Origin: Aquitalea aquatica
GTDB taxonomy: Bacteria; Pseudomonadota; Gammaproteobacteria; Burkholderiales; Chromobacteriaceae
Direction: 5' to 3'
Assembly: GCF_013911085.1 (NCBI RefSeq)
Contig: NZ_JACERN010000001.1
Location: 62,001 to 126,000 of the forward strand
Length of the DNA: 64,000 bases
The position numbers and the translations under genes were made by a program. How positions within the stretch are numbered: position 1 is the first letter of the stretch; each line of letters begins with the position of its first letter. Below the pieces are notes generated by a model, which was given only the letters and a program-made list of their open reading frames with translations, had not been told where the DNA came from and did not search any database. Below are positions 41,882 to 52,051 of the stretch, in pieces.

Positions 41882-43342
41882 TTACTTCAGCCAGTTGCTA
41901 GCCAGGTAGTACAGGCTGCCAGACAGCAGCATGGCAACCGGCATGGTAAACAGCCAGGCGAGAAGAATGGAGCGCACGGTAGACCATTGCAGGCCAGCCT
42001 TGTCCGCCACCATGGTGCCGGCCACGCCACTGGATAGTACGTGGGTAGTGGAAACTGGCAAGCCAAACTGACTGGCCAGACCGATGGATACCGCCGCAGT
42101 CAGTTGAGCCGACATCCCTTGAGCATACGTCATGTCTTTCTTGCCAATGCCCTCACCAACAGTCTTCACTACACGACGCCAGCCAATCATGGTGCCACCA
42201 CCCAGCGCCAATGCCACGGCGATGATCACCCAGGTCGGTGCGTACTCAGTGGTAACGGTCAGGTCCTTGCGCAGATTGCTCAGCAGTTGCTTGTCATCGG
42301 CACTCAGATTGGGCAGCGAGGCTGCTTTTTTCGCTGCATCGTCCAGGCAAAGCAGGTCGGTGCGCACATCCCAGCGTTTGTTGTCCGGCAGGCTGCGGTA
42401 GCTGCTGCCATCGCCCAGAGCCGTGATCAGATTATCAGCAGTGCGCAGGGTGTCGCGCGGACGGCAGTCGTGAATATTGCTGCCGGCGACCGTCGGCTTG
42501 AACATGGTATCCAGCGCAGTCTGGTGGCGATTGTAGAACTGCTGCAGATGCAAGGCCGCATCGCGGGTCCGTTCGATCTGGTAAGGCGTGCTGTCCAGGT
42601 TCAGTACATATTTGGCCGGAACGATGCCGATCAGCACCAGCATGATCAGGCCTACGCCTTTTTGACCATCATTGGAACCATGGGAAAAGCTGACGCCCAT
42701 GGAGCTGACGATCAGCATGAAACGCATCCAGAACGGCGGGTGCTTGCGTCCTTCGACCTGCTGGCGCTGGAAGGGCGTCTTGTGCATATTGCTCTGCGGG
42801 CGGGCACGCCGCAGGCTGATGACCAGCAGGCCGGACAGGAAGGCACCGACCAGTGGCGAACACAGCAAGGACAGACCCACATCAATGGCTTTACCCCAGT
42901 TCACCCCTTGCGACAAGGGCGTGCCGTTGATCAGGCAATTGGCCAGGCCCACGCCAAGGATGGCGCCGATCAGCGTGTGCGAGCTGGAGGCTGGCAGGCC
43001 GAAATACCAGGTACCCAGATTCCAGGCAATGGCGGCCGTGAGCAAGGCAAACACCATGGCCATGCCGCGTGCGGTATTGACCGAAACCAGCAGGTCTACC
43101 GGCAGCAGGTGCACGATGGCGTAGGCGACGGCCAAGCCACCCGTCAATACCCCGAGAAAGTTGAAGACACCAGAGGCAAACACCGCCAGGCGTGGCTTCA
43201 TCGATTGGGTATAAATGACGGTAGCGACCGCATTGGCCGTGTCGTGAAAACCGTTGATGAATTCGAAGGCCAGGACAAAGCCCAGCGACAGAATCAGGGT
43301 AATGGCCACGTGGGTGTCCAGCCCTGCAAAGAGGTCCAGCAT
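41882..43342 (-). CDS. pit: Low-affinity inorganic phosphate transporter (Pit family)
   Basis: A 486-residue proton-coupled metal-phosphate symporter of the PitA/PitB type, with about ten transmembrane helices and a large cytoplasmic loop (about 230-400). Two copies of the family signature are present: FEFINGFHDTANAVATVIYT near the N-terminus and GSNDGQKGVGLIML in the middle, plus GLPVSTTHVLSSGVAGTM near the end. The start at 43342 gives MLDLFAGLDTHVAI, matching E. coli PitA (MLHLFAGLD); the 66 extra codons upstream in frame look non-coding. No clear Shine-Dalgarno was found. It lies downstream of the pst genes behind their terminator. Confidence 0.93.
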   Translation of the reverse strand: MLDLFAGLDTHVAITLILSLGFVLAFEFINGFHDTANAVATVIYTQSMKPRLAVFASGVFNFLGVLTGGLAVAYAIVHLLPVDLLVSVNTARGMAMVFALLTAAIAWNLGTWYFGLPASSSHTLIGAILGVGLANCLINGTPLSQGVNWGKAIDVGLSLLCSPLVGAFLSGLLVISLRRARPQSNMHKTPFQRQQVEGRKHPPFWMRFMLIVSSMGVSFSHGSNDGQKGVGLIMLVLIGIVPAKYVLNLDSTPYQIERTRDAALHLQQFYNRHQTALDTMFKPTVAGSNIHDCRPRDTLRTADNLITALGDGSSYRSLPDNKRWDVRTDLLCLDDAAKKAASLPNLSADDKQLLSNLRKDLTVTTEYAPTWVIIAVALALGGGTMIGWRRVVKTVGEGIGKKDMTYAQGMSAQLTAAVSIGLASQFGLPVSTTHVLSSGVAGTMVADKAGLQWSTVRSILLAWLFTMPVAMLLSGSLYYLASNWLK

Positions 43343-43541
43343 GATCGTGAAAATCGTGTAAAGGAAAGCCGGGATTGTTGTGTCCAGACCCGCAGGCGTC
43401 AAGTAAATGAAACAAAAAAAACGGGGCTTGTCGTTTTCGCGTCGTGCCGCTTGTGCTCCGCCTTGACATGCTTTGTGTTTGCCCGGTTTTTTCAGGCAGT
43501 TACAGGACATTCTGTTGTAATAAACGGGTGTTTCTTCCATG

Positions 43542-43575
43542 AAAAAACCCTGCGCGCCGGGCGGCGGGCAGGGCT
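43542..43575 (-). terminator. Terminator of the pst operon
   Basis: On the - strand CCCTGC ... GCAGGG with further pairing of the GC-rich loop, followed by six T, about 20 bp after the pstB stop. Confidence 0.75.
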
Positions 43576-43592
43576 GGTCATTGGTAGCTGGC

Positions 43593-44366
43593 TTAGCCGA
43601 ATTTGCCGGTAATGTAATCCTCGGTAGCCTTCTGCTTGGGCGCGGTGAAGATATTGTCGGTTTCGCCGAACTCCACCAGTTCGCCCAGATACATGTAGGC
43701 GGTGAAGTCCGACACCCGGGCCGCCTGCTGCATATTGTGGGTCACGATGGCGATGGTGTAGTCCTCTTTCAGCTCATGAATCAGTTCTTCGATGTGAGCA
43801 GTGGAAATCGGGTCCAGTGCCGAGGTCGGCTCGTCCAGCAGCAGTACCTCCGGGCGGGAGGCCACTGCGCGAGCAATGCACAAGCGCTGTTGCTGGCCAC
43901 CAGAAAGCGAATTACCAGACTGCTTCAGCTTGTCCTTGACCTCATCCCATAGCGCAGCCTTGCGCAGCGCCCACTCCACCCGGTCGTCCATTTCGGTCTT
44001 GGCCAGCTTCTCGTACAGCTTCACCCCGAAGGTGATGTTGTCGTAGATGGACATCGGGAAGGGGGTCGGCTTCTGGAACACCATGCCCACCTTGGCGCGC
44101 AGCAGGTTGATATCCACGTCGCGGCCCAGAATGTTATTGCCGTCCAGCAGGATTTCACCTTCGGAGCGCAGCCCCGGATACAGCTCGTACATGCGGTTGA
44201 AGGTGCGCAGCAGTGTGGATTTACCGCAACCGGACGGTCCGATGAAGGCCGTGACCATGCGCGGGGCAATATCCAGATTGATGTTCTTCAATGCGTGGAA
44301 GTTGCCGTAGAAAAAGTTCAGATTCTTGACCTGAAGCTTGACGTTGTTATCAGCCATAGTCGTCAT
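43593..44366 (-). CDS. pstB: Phosphate ABC transporter ATP-binding protein PstB
   Basis: A 257-residue ATPase that powers high-affinity phosphate import. It shows Walker [18 protein letters not shown], the PstB-specific [15 protein letters not shown]-loop [15 protein letters not shown], signature [14 protein letters not shown], Walker [17 protein letters not shown] and the switch His in IVTHNMQQ. The start is MTTMAD, with a second possible ATG three codons in. It begins 3 bp after pstA. phoU usually follows pstB, but here the next feature is a terminator and then pit. Confidence 0.97.
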   Translation of the reverse strand: MTTMADNNVKLQVKNLNFFYGNFHALKNINLDIAPRMVTAFIGPSGCGKSTLLRTFNRMYELYPGLRSEGEILLDGNNILGRDVDINLLRAKVGMVFQKPTPFPMSIYDNITFGVKLYEKLAKTEMDDRVEWALRKAALWDEVKDKLKQSGNSLSGGQQQRLCIARAVASRPEVLLLDEPTSALDPISTAHIEELIHELKEDYTIAIVTHNMQQAARVSDFTAYMYLGELVEFGETDNIFTAPKQKATEDYITGKFG

Positions 44367-44369
44367 GCC

Positions 44370-45281
44370 TTAATGCGATTGGGTTTTCTGGCTGCCCATC
44401 CAGCGGGCAAGAATATTAAGCGTCAACACGCTCAGGGTAATCAGCAAAGCACCGGTCCAGGCCAGGGTGTGCCAGTCTTCGTACGGGCTCATGGCAAACT
44501 GGAAAATCACGATGGGCAAGTTGGCCATCGGCTGGTTCATATTGCTGTTGAAGAACTGATTGTTCAGCGCGGTAAACAGCAGCGGTGCGGTTTCACCCGA
44601 AATACGGGCAATGGCCAGCAGGATGCCGGTCAGCACGCCGGCCTTGGCCGAGCGCAAGGTGACATACAGGGTGATTTTCCACTGCGGCGCGCCCAGTGCA
44701 GCAGCAGCTTCGCGCAGGGTATTGGGGACCAGGCGCAGCATGTTTTCCGTGGTGCGCACTACGACCGGAATCACCAGCAATGCCAGCGCCAGCGAGCCGG
44801 CCCAGCCGGAGAAGTGCCCGACGCTGACCACATAGACTTCATAGACAAACAGGCCGATCACGATGGATGGTGCCGACAGCAGAATGTCGTTGATGAAACG
44901 GGTAGCCGGGGCCAGCCAGCCGCGCTGACCGAACTCCGCCAGATAGATGCCCGCCAGAATGCCGATTGGCGTGCCGATCATCGTGCCGGAAATGGTCATG
45001 GCCAAGCTGCCGTAAATGGCATTGGCCAGGCCACCCTGGCCACCGGGTGGCGGTGTGCTCTGGGTGAATACCTGCAGATTGATGCCGGACAGGCCGTGCT
45101 GCAGCAGGGTAAATAAAATCCAGAACAGCCAGAACAAGCCAAAGGCCATGGTTAGGGTGGATGCACCCATATTGAAGGCATTGACCAGACGGCGACGACG
45201 GTAGATAGAAGTATTCATGGTGCTGCTGCTTCCGCTGCGATCCTGAACGTTCAGGGGTTCGCTTAATGTGCTGTTAGCCAT
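44370..45281 (-). CDS. pstA: Phosphate ABC transporter permease PstA
   Basis: A 303-residue inner-membrane permease with six helices. It has the ABC permease EAA-type loop ([23 protein letters not shown] in parts) and [18 protein letters not shown], as in PstA proteins. The first 21 residues ([21 protein letters not shown]) are hydrophilic and unconserved; a second ATG at 45218 ([10 protein letters not shown]) is an equally good start. It lies 15 bp after pstC and forms the channel with PstC. Confidence 0.95.
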   Translation of the reverse strand: MANSTLSEPLNVQDRSGSSSTMNTSIYRRRRLVNAFNMGASTLTMAFGLFWLFWILFTLLQHGLSGINLQVFTQSTPPPGGQGGLANAIYGSLAMTISGTMIGTPIGILAGIYLAEFGQRGWLAPATRFINDILLSAPSIVIGLFVYEVYVVSVGHFSGWAGSLALALLVIPVVVRTTENMLRLVPNTLREAAAALGAPQWKITLYVTLRSAKAGVLTGILLAIARISGETAPLLFTALNNQFFNSNMNQPMANLPIVIFQFAMSPYEDWHTLAWTGALLITLSVLTLNILARWMGSQKTQSH

Positions 45282-45296
45282 GATGATAGCGCCTTG

Positions 45297-46259
45297 TCAG
45301 GATGCCTTGCCTTCCTGTTTCTGCAGGCGCAGTAACAGGAGTTTGGCGCAGGCCAGTACGACGAAGGTAATGAAGAACAGGATCAGGCCCAACTCGATCA
45401 GCGAGGCCATGTGGAACTCGCCCGTTGCCTCGGCAAATTCGTTAGCCAGGGCCGAGGAAATCGACTGGCCCGGCTCGAACAGGCCGACGGCAAAGCGCGA
45501 GGAGTTACCGATCACGAAAGTCACGGCCATGGTTTCACCCAGAGCACGGCCCAAGCCCAGCATGATGCCGCCTACCACACCCGTCTTGGTGTAAGGCAGC
45601 ACCACATAGCGCACGACCTCCCAAGTGGTGGAGCCCAGACCGTAGGCCGACTCCTTCAGCATGGTCGGCACCACTTCAAACACATCGCGCATGACCGAAG
45701 CGATAAAGGGAATCACCATCACCGCCAGAATCAGCCCGGCAGTAAAAACACCAATACCCATCGGCGCACCCTGGAACAACAGCCCGATCAGCGGGATGTC
45801 GCCCAGATTATCGATCAGGACGGGTTGGATGTGGTCGGCAAACAGCGGGGCAAAGACGAACAAGCCCCACATGCCATAAATAATCGAGGGGATACCTGCC
45901 AGCAGTTCGACAGCGATGCCCAGCGGGCGCTTGAGAACGTTGGGGCAAAGCTCGGTCAGAAACACCGCAATGCCAAAACTGACGGGCACGCCGATCAGCA
46001 AGGCAATCACCGACGTGGCGAGCGTGCCAAAAACCGGCACCAGGGCACCGAATTTCTGTGCGACCGGATCCCAGTCGCTATCAATCAGAAAGCTCCAGCC
46101 AAAACGGCTCAGGCTGGGCATGGCACCGATAATGAGGGAAATCAGGATACCCACCAGCAAGGCCAATACCAAAAAGGCAAAGCAGCGTGTGGATAGCCTG
46201 AAGATATTGTCTAGCAGCATTTGGCGCTGCATTTGCTGGTTATTGCTGAACTTTTCCAT
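45297..46259 (-). CDS. pstC: Phosphate ABC transporter permease PstC
   Basis: A 320-residue permease with six helices. Characteristic parts are [27 protein letters not shown] (in parts), the loop [27 protein letters not shown] (in parts) and [19 protein letters not shown]. The ATG at 46259 ([10 protein letters not shown]) is used because the upstream 36 codons run through a terminator hairpin and lack conservation. It pairs with PstA. Confidence 0.95.
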   Translation of the reverse strand: MEKFSNNQQMQRQMLLDNIFRLSTRCFAFLVLALLVGILISLIIGAMPSLSRFGWSFLIDSDWDPVAQKFGALVPVFGTLATSVIALLIGVPVSFGIAVFLTELCPNVLKRPLGIAVELLAGIPSIIYGMWGLFVFAPLFADHIQPVLIDNLGDIPLIGLLFQGAPMGIGVFTAGLILAVMVIPFIASVMRDVFEVVPTMLKESAYGLGSTTWEVVRYVVLPYTKTGVVGGIMLGLGRALGETMAVTFVIGNSSRFAVGLFEPGQSISSALANEFAEATGEFHMASLIELGLILFFITFVVLACAKLLLLRLQKQEGKAS

Positions 46260-46284
46260 GAGGATACTCGGTCGCGTCTCAGAC

Positions 46285-46310
46285 AAAAAGCCGGGGTTGC
46301 TCACCCCGGC
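46285..46310 (-). terminator. Attenuating terminator between pstS and pstC
   Basis: Perfect 8-bp stem GCCGGGGT / ACCCCGGC with a 5-base loop and five T on the - strand, in the 115-bp pstS-pstC gap. Partial read-through would give much more binding protein than permease. Confidence 0.8.
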
Positions 46311-46374
46311 CTTGATGCCACACCGGCCAGCTGCATCAGAGTGCATGCCGCTGGCCGGTGTCGCCATGCTGCAC

Positions 46375-47415
46375 TTAGTTCAGAACCGGCTTGCCGCTGG
46401 CGTCGGTGATCTGCTTCCAGCTGGTGTGAATCACGGCCTTCACGCTGTCCGGCATCGGGATGTAATCCAGTTCCAGAGCGGTCTTGTCGCCATTCTTGTA
46501 AGCCCAGTCGAAGAACTTCAGTACTTCGGTACCTTGTGCCGGCTTGTCCTGTTTCTTGTGCATCAGGATGAAAGTGGCACCGGCAATCGGCCAGCTATCT
46601 TTGCCAGGCTGGTTGGTCAGCAGCAGGTAAAAGCCAGGGGCCTTTTTCCAGTCAGCGTTGGCCGCAGCGGCACGGAAAGACTTGTCATTCGGTGCCACAA
46701 AGCTGCCAGATTCGTTCTTCAGTTGACCGTAAGCCAGTTTGTTCTGCTTGGCATAGGCGTATTCCACATAACCGATGGAACCCTTGATGCGGGTTACATA
46801 GTTGGCAACGCCTTCATTCCCCTTGCCACCAACACCGGCAGGCCAGTTAACCGAGGTGTTCGAGCCAACCTTGCTGGCCCACTCGCTGGAAACCTTGGAC
46901 AGGTAGTTGGTGAAGATGAAGGTGGTGCCCGAACCATCGGAGCGGCGAACTACGGTGATTTTCTGGTCCGGTAGCTTGACGCCCGGGTTCAGGCTGGCGA
47001 TGGCCGGATCATTCCACTTGGAAACCTTGCCCAGGAAAATGTCAGACAGCAAGGGGCCGGTAAACTTAACCTGACCGGCTGCAATGCCCGGAACATTCAG
47101 TACCGGCACAACACCACCCAGCACTGTGGGGAACTGGGTCAGGCCGGACTTTTCCAGCTCTTCCGGCTTCAGTGGCATGTCGGAGGCACCAAAATCAACA
47201 GTCTTGGACTGGATTTGCTTGATGCCGCCACCAGAGCCGATGGACTGGTAGTTCATGCTGTTGTTGGTCGTAGTCTTGTAGGTGGTGGCCCACTTTGCAT
47301 ACAAGGGGTAGGGGAAAGTAGCGCCGGCGCCGGTAATGTCGGCAGCCATGGCTGCACCAGCGACGAAGCCGGCGGACAAGGCCAGCGAGGCGACCAGACG
47401 TACGGACTGTTTCAT
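46375..47415 (-). CDS. pstS: Phosphate-binding protein PstS
   Basis: Periplasmic receptor of the Pst system (346 residues) with a Sec signal peptide ([25 protein letters not shown]). Phosphate-binding elements are [34 protein letters not shown] and [23 protein letters not shown] lies before the ATG, and a candidate Pho box sits 64-82 bp further upstream. It is the first gene of pstSCAB, separated from pstC by an attenuating hairpin. Confidence 0.97.
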   Translation of the reverse strand: MKQSVRLVASLALSAGFVAGAAMAADITGAGATFPYPLYAKWATTYKTTTNNSMNYQSIGSGGGIKQIQSKTVDFGASDMPLKPEELEKSGLTQFPTVLGGVVPVLNVPGIAAGQVKFTGPLLSDIFLGKVSKWNDPAIASLNPGVKLPDQKITVVRRSDGSGTTFIFTNYLSKVSSEWASKVGSNTSVNWPAGVGGKGNEGVANYVTRIKGSIGYVEYAYAKQNKLAYGQLKNESGSFVAPNDKSFRAAAANADWKKAPGFYLLLTNQPGKDSWPIAGATFILMHKKQDKPAQGTEVLKFFDWAYKNGDKTALELDYIPMPDSVKAVIHTSWKQITDASGKPVLN

Positions 47416-47478
47416 GCTTGCTCCTGAATTATTAGGGTAAGGCCCTGCGAGGTGTTGAGGCGCATCCTATCCCTTCAA

Positions 47479-47497
47479 GTTTTCAGAAATATTACAA
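47479..47497 (-). promoter_or_regulatory. Candidate Pho box of pstS
   Basis: The - strand reads TTGTAATATTTCTGAAAAC, agreeing with the PhoB consensus CTGTCATAWAWCTGTCAYY at 13 of 19 positions. A TAGGAT that can serve as -10 follows 9 bases later, the spacing seen when a Pho box replaces the -35 region. No phoB/phoR or phoU lies in the window. Confidence 0.6.
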
Positions 47498-47580
47498 GTC
47501 GTGGAAAAGCAGATTGCGGAGTTTTGACGATGACAGGACTAGGGATATAATCCGCAGCACTTAAACGGAGGCACCCGGAC

Positions 47581-48327
47581 ATGGCAGGCAAGCTGATTAT
47601 CGGAAACTGGAAGATGAACACCCGTGCGCAAAGCGCGCAATCCCTGCTGGATGCGCTGCTTGCCGATTCGGAGTGCAATCAGTCATGGGTGGGTGTTGCT
47701 GCCCCCTCCGTGTACCTGGCGATGCTGGCTCAGCGTCTGCAAGGTGCGTCATTGCAGTTGGCTGCGCAGGATGTGAGTGGCTTTGCTAATGATGGTGCCT
47801 ACACCGGAGATGTCTCGGCGGCCATGCTGCGGGATGTCGGTTGTACTTATGTTTTGGTCGGACACTCGGAGCGCCGGCAGTATTTTGCCGAGAGCAACCC
47901 GCTGCTGCTAGCCAAGATGAATAATGCGCTTGCCGCAGGCGTGGTGCCGGTGCTGTGTGTGGGTGAAACGCTGGAGCAGCGTGAACAGGGCGACTACCTG
48001 CAGGTCATTTATCAGCAACTGTCCATTCTGGTGGATATCGATGCTGGCGACTACCTGATCGCCTATGAGCCGGTGTGGGCTATCGGTACCGGCAAGGTCG
48101 CGACGCTGGAGCAGATTGCCGAAATTCACAGCGCCATCAAAACGTGGTGCTTGCAAAATGCCAAGCCCTCCGCTAATATTCGCGTCCTCTACGGCGGCAG
48201 TGTAAAGGCAGAGAATGCCGAGTCAATCCTGAAGACAGACAATGTCGATGGAGCCCTTGTTGGTGGGGCATCTCTGGACGCCGGATCATTCAGGATGATT
48301 TGCCAGGCCGCAGGAAAATTGATATAG
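47581..48327 (+). CDS. tpiA: Triose-phosphate isomerase
   Basis: Interconverts glyceraldehyde-3-phosphate and dihydroxyacetone phosphate in glycolysis and gluconeogenesis. The 248-residue TIM barrel has the catalytic Lys in GNWKMN, His in [11 protein letters not shown], Glu in [12 protein letters not shown] (loop 6) and the phosphate-binding YGGSVKAEN and [16 protein letters not shown] gives a ribosome-binding site 9 bases upstream. secG starts one base after the stop, a linkage common in bacteria. Confidence 0.97.
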   Translation: MAGKLIIGNWKMNTRAQSAQSLLDALLADSECNQSWVGVAAPSVYLAMLAQRLQGASLQLAAQDVSGFANDGAYTGDVSAAMLRDVGCTYVLVGHSERRQYFAESNPLLLAKMNNALAAGVVPVLCVGETLEQREQGDYLQVIYQQLSILVDIDAGDYLIAYEPVWAIGTGKVATLEQIAEIHSAIKTWCLQNAKPSANIRVLYGGSVKAENAESILKTDNVDGALVGGASLDAGSFRMICQAAGKLI

Positions 48328-48328
48328 T

Positions 48329-48679
48329 ATGGAACTTATTAAGACGCTTATTTGGGTTGTTAACCTGCTCTCCGCAGTGACGATTATCGTCCTTGTCCTC
48401 ATGCAGCATGGCAAGGGTGCGGATATGGGTGCAGCTTTCGGTAGCGGCGCTTCCGGAAGTCTGTTTGGTGCGTCTGGCTCTGCGAATTTTTTGAGTAGAA
48501 CCACTGCGGTTGCAGCGGTTGTATTCTTCTCCACGAGTCTCACCCTTGTTTATCTGTCGGGGGGCGGAAAAACTGATCTGGGTGTGATGGGTGGCAAGGT
48601 TGAACAAGTTGCGCCGCAAATCCCGGTCGGGGCAACCACTGGCAAAGCTTCGGGCACGACGTCAAAAATTCCGGAGTGA
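48329..48679 (+). CDS. secG: Protein-export membrane protein SecG
   Basis: A 116-residue subunit of the SecYEG translocon. It has two transmembrane helices (about 2-22 and 53-73), the conserved cytoplasmic loop VLMQHGKGADMGAAFGSGASGSLFGASGSANFLSR (in parts) and a variable hydrophilic C-terminal tail. Its start is two bases after the tpiA stop, so expression is probably coupled. A tRNA-Leu gene follows 17 bp after the stop. Confidence 0.95.
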   Translation: MELIKTLIWVVNLLSAVTIIVLVLMQHGKGADMGAAFGSGASGSLFGASGSANFLSRTTAVAAVVFFSTSLTLVYLSGGGKTDLGVMGGKVEQVAPQIPVGATTGKASGTTSKIPE

Positions 48680-48696
48680 CAGTAAAGTTATATTGT

Positions 48697-48782
48697 GCCG
48701 ACATGGTGAAATTGGTAGACACGCTATCTTGAGGGGGTAGTGGCCGTAGGCTGTGTGAGTTCGAGTCTCACTGTCGGCACCA
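48697..48782 (+). tRNA. tRNA-Leu (anticodon GAG)
   Basis: An 86-base cloverleaf with acceptor stem GCCGACA / TGTCGGC, encoded CCA (ACCA at 48779-48782), D-loop GTGAAATTGGTAGAC, anticodon loop CTTGAGG with GAG at 48731-48733, a long class II variable arm, and T-arm GTGAGTTCGAGTCTCAC. It reads CUC and CUU leucine codons. It sits between secG and nuoA. Confidence 0.96.
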
Positions 48783-48788
48783 CCATTC

Positions 48789-48827
48789 AAAAATAGGCCA
48801 CCGGGATTCCGGTGGCCTATTTTATTT
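48789..48827 (+). terminator. Terminator after tRNA-Leu
   Basis: Perfect 15-bp stem (AAAATAGGCCACCGG and its complement) with a GATT loop, then TATTT, just after the tRNA. It should end the tpiA-secG-tRNA transcript. Confidence 0.88.
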
Positions 48828-48833
48828 GGAGCC

Positions 48834-48858
48834 AAGGGGGGTAATTCCTCCTTTTTTT
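48834..48858 (+). promoter_or_regulatory. Second hairpin with T-run in front of nuoA
   Basis: AAGGGGG / CCTCCTT (one G-T pair) with a 6-base loop and seven T in all at the 3' side, 16 bp before the nuoA start. It could be a tandem terminator or an attenuator of the nuo operon. The nuo promoter is not obvious in this short gap. Confidence 0.45.
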
Positions 48859-48873
48859 GGGGGTGTACGGGAA

Positions 48874-49230
48874 ATGCTGCAAAATTATTTTCCCATTCTG
48901 TTGTTTGTCATCGTCGGGTTGCTGGTTGGCGTAGGTCCTATTGTTCTTGGCAAGGTCCTCGCGCCCAATCGTCCTGACCCTGAGAAACTCTCTCCTTATG
49001 AGTGCGGATTCGAGGCCTTCGAAGATGCACGCATGAAATTTGACGTTCGCTACTACCTCATTGCCATTCTTTTCATTCTGTTCGATTTGGAAATTGCGTT
49101 TCTGTTTCCCTGGGCTGTGGTCCTGAAAGAGCTGGGTGCATATGGCTTTGGTGTAATGGTGGAGTTCCTGGCGGTATTGACGCTGGGCTTCGTCTACATG
49201 TGGAAAAAGGGAGCGCTGGAATGGGAGTAG
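48874..49230 (+). CDS. nuoA: NADH-quinone oxidoreductase subunit A
   Basis: A 118-residue membrane subunit of complex I with three helices and the conserved loop [43 protein letters not shown] (in parts), whose cysteine lies at the quinone-site entrance. The ATG at 48874 fits the family ([11 protein letters not shown]); the longer frame would run through the upstream hairpin. Its end overlaps nuoB by 10 bases. It is the first gene of a complete nuoA-N operon. Confidence 0.95.
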   Translation: MLQNYFPILLFVIVGLLVGVGPIVLGKVLAPNRPDPEKLSPYECGFEAFEDARMKFDVRYYLIAILFILFDLEIAFLFPWAVVLKELGAYGFGVMVEFLAVLTLGFVYMWKKGALEWE

Positions 49231-49697
49231 AAGGTATTCTGGAAAAAGGCTTCGTGACCACGACGGCCGACAAGCTCATCAACTACACCCGTACTGGTTC
49301 GCTGTGGCCGATGACCTTTGGTCTGGCCTGTTGTGCGGTGGAAATGATGCATGCTGGTGCTGCGCGTTACGACCTGGACCGTTTCGGCATCGTCTTTCGC
49401 CCCAGTCCCCGTCAGTCTGACCTGATGATCGTGGCCGGTACGTTGTGCAATAAGATGGCACCGGCACTGCGCAAGGTGTATGACCAGATGGCGGAACCGC
49501 GCTGGGTCATCTCCATGGGTTCCTGTGCTAACGGTGGTGGCTATTACCACTACTCCTATTCTGTCGTCCGTGGCTGTGACCGCATCGTGCCGGTCGATGT
49601 CTATGTGCCGGGCTGTCCGCCCACAGCCGAGGCATTGCTGTATGGCATCATCCAGCTGCAGAACAAGATCAAACGCACCTCCACCATCGCCCGATAA
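49221..49697 (+). CDS. nuoB: NADH-quinone oxidoreductase subunit B
   Basis: Hydrophilic subunit (158 residues) that holds cluster N2, the last iron-sulfur centre before quinone. The four ligands are visible: tandem cysteines in [11 protein letters not shown], then GTLCNKM region support, [10 protein letters not shown] and [15 protein letters not shown]. The ATG at 49221 overlaps the nuoA stop region; GGGAG lies upstream. Length is typical of bacterial NuoB. Confidence 0.96.
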   Translation: MGVEGILEKGFVTTTADKLINYTRTGSLWPMTFGLACCAVEMMHAGAARYDLDRFGIVFRPSPRQSDLMIVAGTLCNKMAPALRKVYDQMAEPRWVISMGSCANGGGYYHYSYSVVRGCDRIVPVDVYVPGCPPTAEALLYGIIQLQNKIKRTSTIAR

Positions 49698-49708
49698 GGT
49701 AAGCACTT

Positions 49709-50305
49709 ATGGCCTCCAAGAAAATGGAAGCATTGGGATCGGTCGTCGAGCAGGTGCTGGGCGACAAGCTTGTTTCAAGCACGCTGGCCCTCGATGAACT
49801 GACCATCGTCTGCAAGGCGGCAGATCTGATCGCCGTGGCCACCACGCTGCGTGATCATGCTGAACTTTCTTTCGAACAACTGATCGACCTGTGCGGTATG
49901 GACTACAGTGCCTACCGCGATGAGCCGTGGGATGGGCCGCGCTTCGCCGTCGTCTACCACCTGCTGTCGCTCAAGCACAATGTCCGTATCCGTCTGCGCG
50001 TCTTCGCCGAAGATGATAGCTTCCCGCTGCTCGCTTCGGTCAATCCGGTATGGAATGCAGCCAACTGGTTCGAACGCGAAGCATTCGACCTGTTCGGTAT
50101 CGTGTTCGAAGGTCACCCTGACCTGCGTCGCATCCTGACCGACTATGGCTTTGTCGGCCATCCTTTCCGCAAGGATTTCCCGCTGTCCGGTCATGTTGAA
50201 ATGCGTTATGACCCGACCCAGCAGCGTGTGATCTATCAGCCGGTCACTATTGAGCCGCGCGAAATCACTCCGCGCATCATTCGTGAGGAGAACTACGGTG
50301 GCTGA
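49709..50305 (+). CDS. nuoC: NADH-quinone oxidoreductase subunit C
   Basis: A 198-residue peripheral-arm subunit that binds NuoD and NuoB. It has the family signatures [19 protein letters not shown] (in parts), [42 protein letters not shown] (in parts). NuoC and NuoD are separate here, unlike the fused NuoCD of E. coli. Its last codons overlap the nuoD GTG start by 8 bases. Confidence 0.95.
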   Translation: MASKKMEALGSVVEQVLGDKLVSSTLALDELTIVCKAADLIAVATTLRDHAELSFEQLIDLCGMDYSAYRDEPWDGPRFAVVYHLLSLKHNVRIRLRVFAEDDSFPLLASVNPVWNAANWFEREAFDLFGIVFEGHPDLRRILTDYGFVGHPFRKDFPLSGHVEMRYDPTQQRVIYQPVTIEPREITPRIIREENYGG

Positions 50306-51551
50306 GATCCGTAACTACACGCTGAACTTTGGCCCTCAGCATCCGGCAGCGCACGGTGTGTTGCGTCTGGTTCTGGAACTGGATGGTGAAGTCATCCAGC
50401 GTGCCGACCCGCATATCGGCTTGTTGCACCGCGGTACCGAGAAACTGGCTGAAAGCAAGACTTTCATCCAGTCGCTGCCGTATATGGACCGTCTCGACTA
50501 CGTTTCCATGATGTGCAACGAGCACGCCTACTGCCTGGCCATCGAAAAGCTGCTGCAAATCGAAGTGCCGCTGCGGGCGCAATACATCCGTGTGATGTTT
50601 GCTGAAATCACTCGTATCCTGAATCACCTGCTGTGGATTGGCGCGCACGCCATCGACATCGGCGCCATGACCATGTTCCTGTACGCTTTCCGTGAGCGTG
50701 AGGACCTGATGGACTGCTACGAAGCCGTGTCCGGTGCCCGTATGCATGCTGCCTATTTCCGCCCAGGTGGTGTTTACCGTGATCTGCCGGACTCTATGCC
50801 GCAGTACACCGTATCCAAGATCAAGAATGCCCGCGAACTGGCGCGCCTGAACGAAGGTCGCAAGGGTTCGATGCTGGACTTCATTGATGATTTCACCAAG
50901 CGTTTCCCCGGTTATGTCGACGAATATGAAACCCTGCTGACCGATAACCGCATCTGGAAGCAGCGTACCGTTGGTATCGGTGTGGTTAGCCCGGAACGTG
51001 CCAAGAACCTTGGCTTCTCTGGCCCGATGCTGCGTGGTTCCGGTATCGAGTGGGATCTGCGCAAAAAGCAGCCATACGATGTTTATGATCGCATGGACTT
51101 TGATATTCCGGTGGGCAAGGGTGGCGACAGCTATGATCGCTATCTGGTTCGCGTGGAAGAAATGCGCCAGTCCAACCGTATTATCCAGCAATGCGTGGCA
51201 TGGCTGCGAGACAATCCGGGTCCTGTCATCACTGACAACCATAAAGTGGCTCCGCCTTCCCGCGAAGGCATGAAGTCGAATATGGAAGACCTGATCCACC
51301 ACTTCAAGCTGTTTACCGAAGGCATGCATGTGCCTGAAGGCGAAGCTTACGCCGCGGTTGAGCACCCGAAGGGTGAGTTCGGTATCTATCTGGTATCCGA
51401 TGGCGCCAACAAGCCGTACCGACTGAAAATCCGTGCCCCAGGCTTTCCGCATCTGGCAGCTCTGAATGAAATGGCAACGGGCCACATGATTGCCGACGTG
51501 GTGGCCATCATCGGTACCCAGGATATCGTGTTTGGGGAGATCGACCGCTAA
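50298..51551 (+). CDS. nuoD: NADH-quinone oxidoreductase subunit D
   Basis: A 417-residue 49-kDa-type subunit that forms the quinone-binding site with NuoB. Diagnostic parts are [22 protein letters not shown] (in parts), [29 protein letters not shown] and [13 protein letters not shown] near the C-terminus. The start is GTG at 50298 ([16 protein letters not shown]), because TGAGGAG is placed upstream and conservation begins there. It overlaps nuoC by 8 bases and nuoE by one. Confidence 0.95.
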   Translation: MAEIRNYTLNFGPQHPAAHGVLRLVLELDGEVIQRADPHIGLLHRGTEKLAESKTFIQSLPYMDRLDYVSMMCNEHAYCLAIEKLLQIEVPLRAQYIRVMFAEITRILNHLLWIGAHAIDIGAMTMFLYAFREREDLMDCYEAVSGARMHAAYFRPGGVYRDLPDSMPQYTVSKIKNARELARLNEGRKGSMLDFIDDFTKRFPGYVDEYETLLTDNRIWKQRTVGIGVVSPERAKNLGFSGPMLRGSGIEWDLRKKQPYDVYDRMDFDIPVGKGGDSYDRYLVRVEEMRQSNRIIQQCVAWLRDNPGPVITDNHKVAPPSREGMKSNMEDLIHHFKLFTEGMHVPEGEAYAAVEHPKGEFGIYLVSDGANKPYRLKIRAPGFPHLAALNEMATGHMIADVVAIIGTQDIVFGEIDR

Positions 51552-52051
51552 TGCTATCCGCACAATCACTCGCCGCCATTGATCGCGAAGTCGCCAAATA
51601 TCCGGCCGACCAGGCTCGCTCGGCGGTTATGGGCGCGCTGCGCATTGCTCTGGTGGAACGCCGTGAAACCGGCAAGACACCGGAAGAGCGTTGCCTGAAT
51701 ACCGAGGTGATCGAATTCGTCGCCAACTACCTGCAGATTGCGCCGGTAGCTGCCTACGAAGTCGCCACCTTCTACAATATGTACGACATGAAGCCGGTTG
51801 GGCAGTACAAGATTACTGTGTGTACCAACCTGCCCTGTGCCTTGTCCGGTGGCGTCAATGCTGCCGAGTACATCTCCAAGAAGCTGGGCATCGCCATTGG
51901 CGAAACCAGTGCTGACGGCAAGTACACCTTGCTGGAAGGGGAGTGCATGGGAGCCTGCGGCGATGCGCCGGTCTTGCTGGTGAATAACCACAAGATGTGC
52001 AGCTTCATGACGCCCGAAGCAATCGACAAGAAACTGGCGGAGCTGAACTGA
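51551..52051 (+). CDS. nuoE: NADH-quinone oxidoreductase subunit E
   Basis: A 166-residue subunit carrying the 2Fe-2S cluster N1a. Ligands are in [10 protein letters not shown] and [12 protein letters not shown] (CxxxxC and CxxxC pattern), after a helical N-terminal domain ([19 protein letters not shown]). Start and stop each share one base with the neighbouring genes (TAATG, TGATG), so translation is coupled with nuoD and nuoF. Confidence 0.96.
   Translation: MLSAQSLAAIDREVAKYPADQARSAVMGALRIALVERRETGKTPEERCLNTEVIEFVANYLQIAPVAAYEVATFYNMYDMKPVGQYKITVCTNLPCALSGGVNAAEYISKKLGIAIGETSADGKYTLLEGECMGACGDAPVLLVNNHKMCSFMTPEAIDKKLAELN

Noticed and set aside
43343-43540. A 66-codon N-terminal extension of pit
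   Set aside because: Conservation starts exactly at MLDLFAGLD as in PitA, and the extension contains a Cys/Lys/Arg-rich stretch unlike a membrane protein N-terminus.
42041-43612. A 523-codon + strand frame opposite pit
   Set aside because: The pit product has all family motifs and helices in the - strand frame. The + frame is Gln/His/Arg-rich noise.
46260-46367. A 36-codon N-terminal extension of pstC
   Set aside because: It would be encoded by the pstS-pstC terminator hairpin and is not part of PstC proteins.
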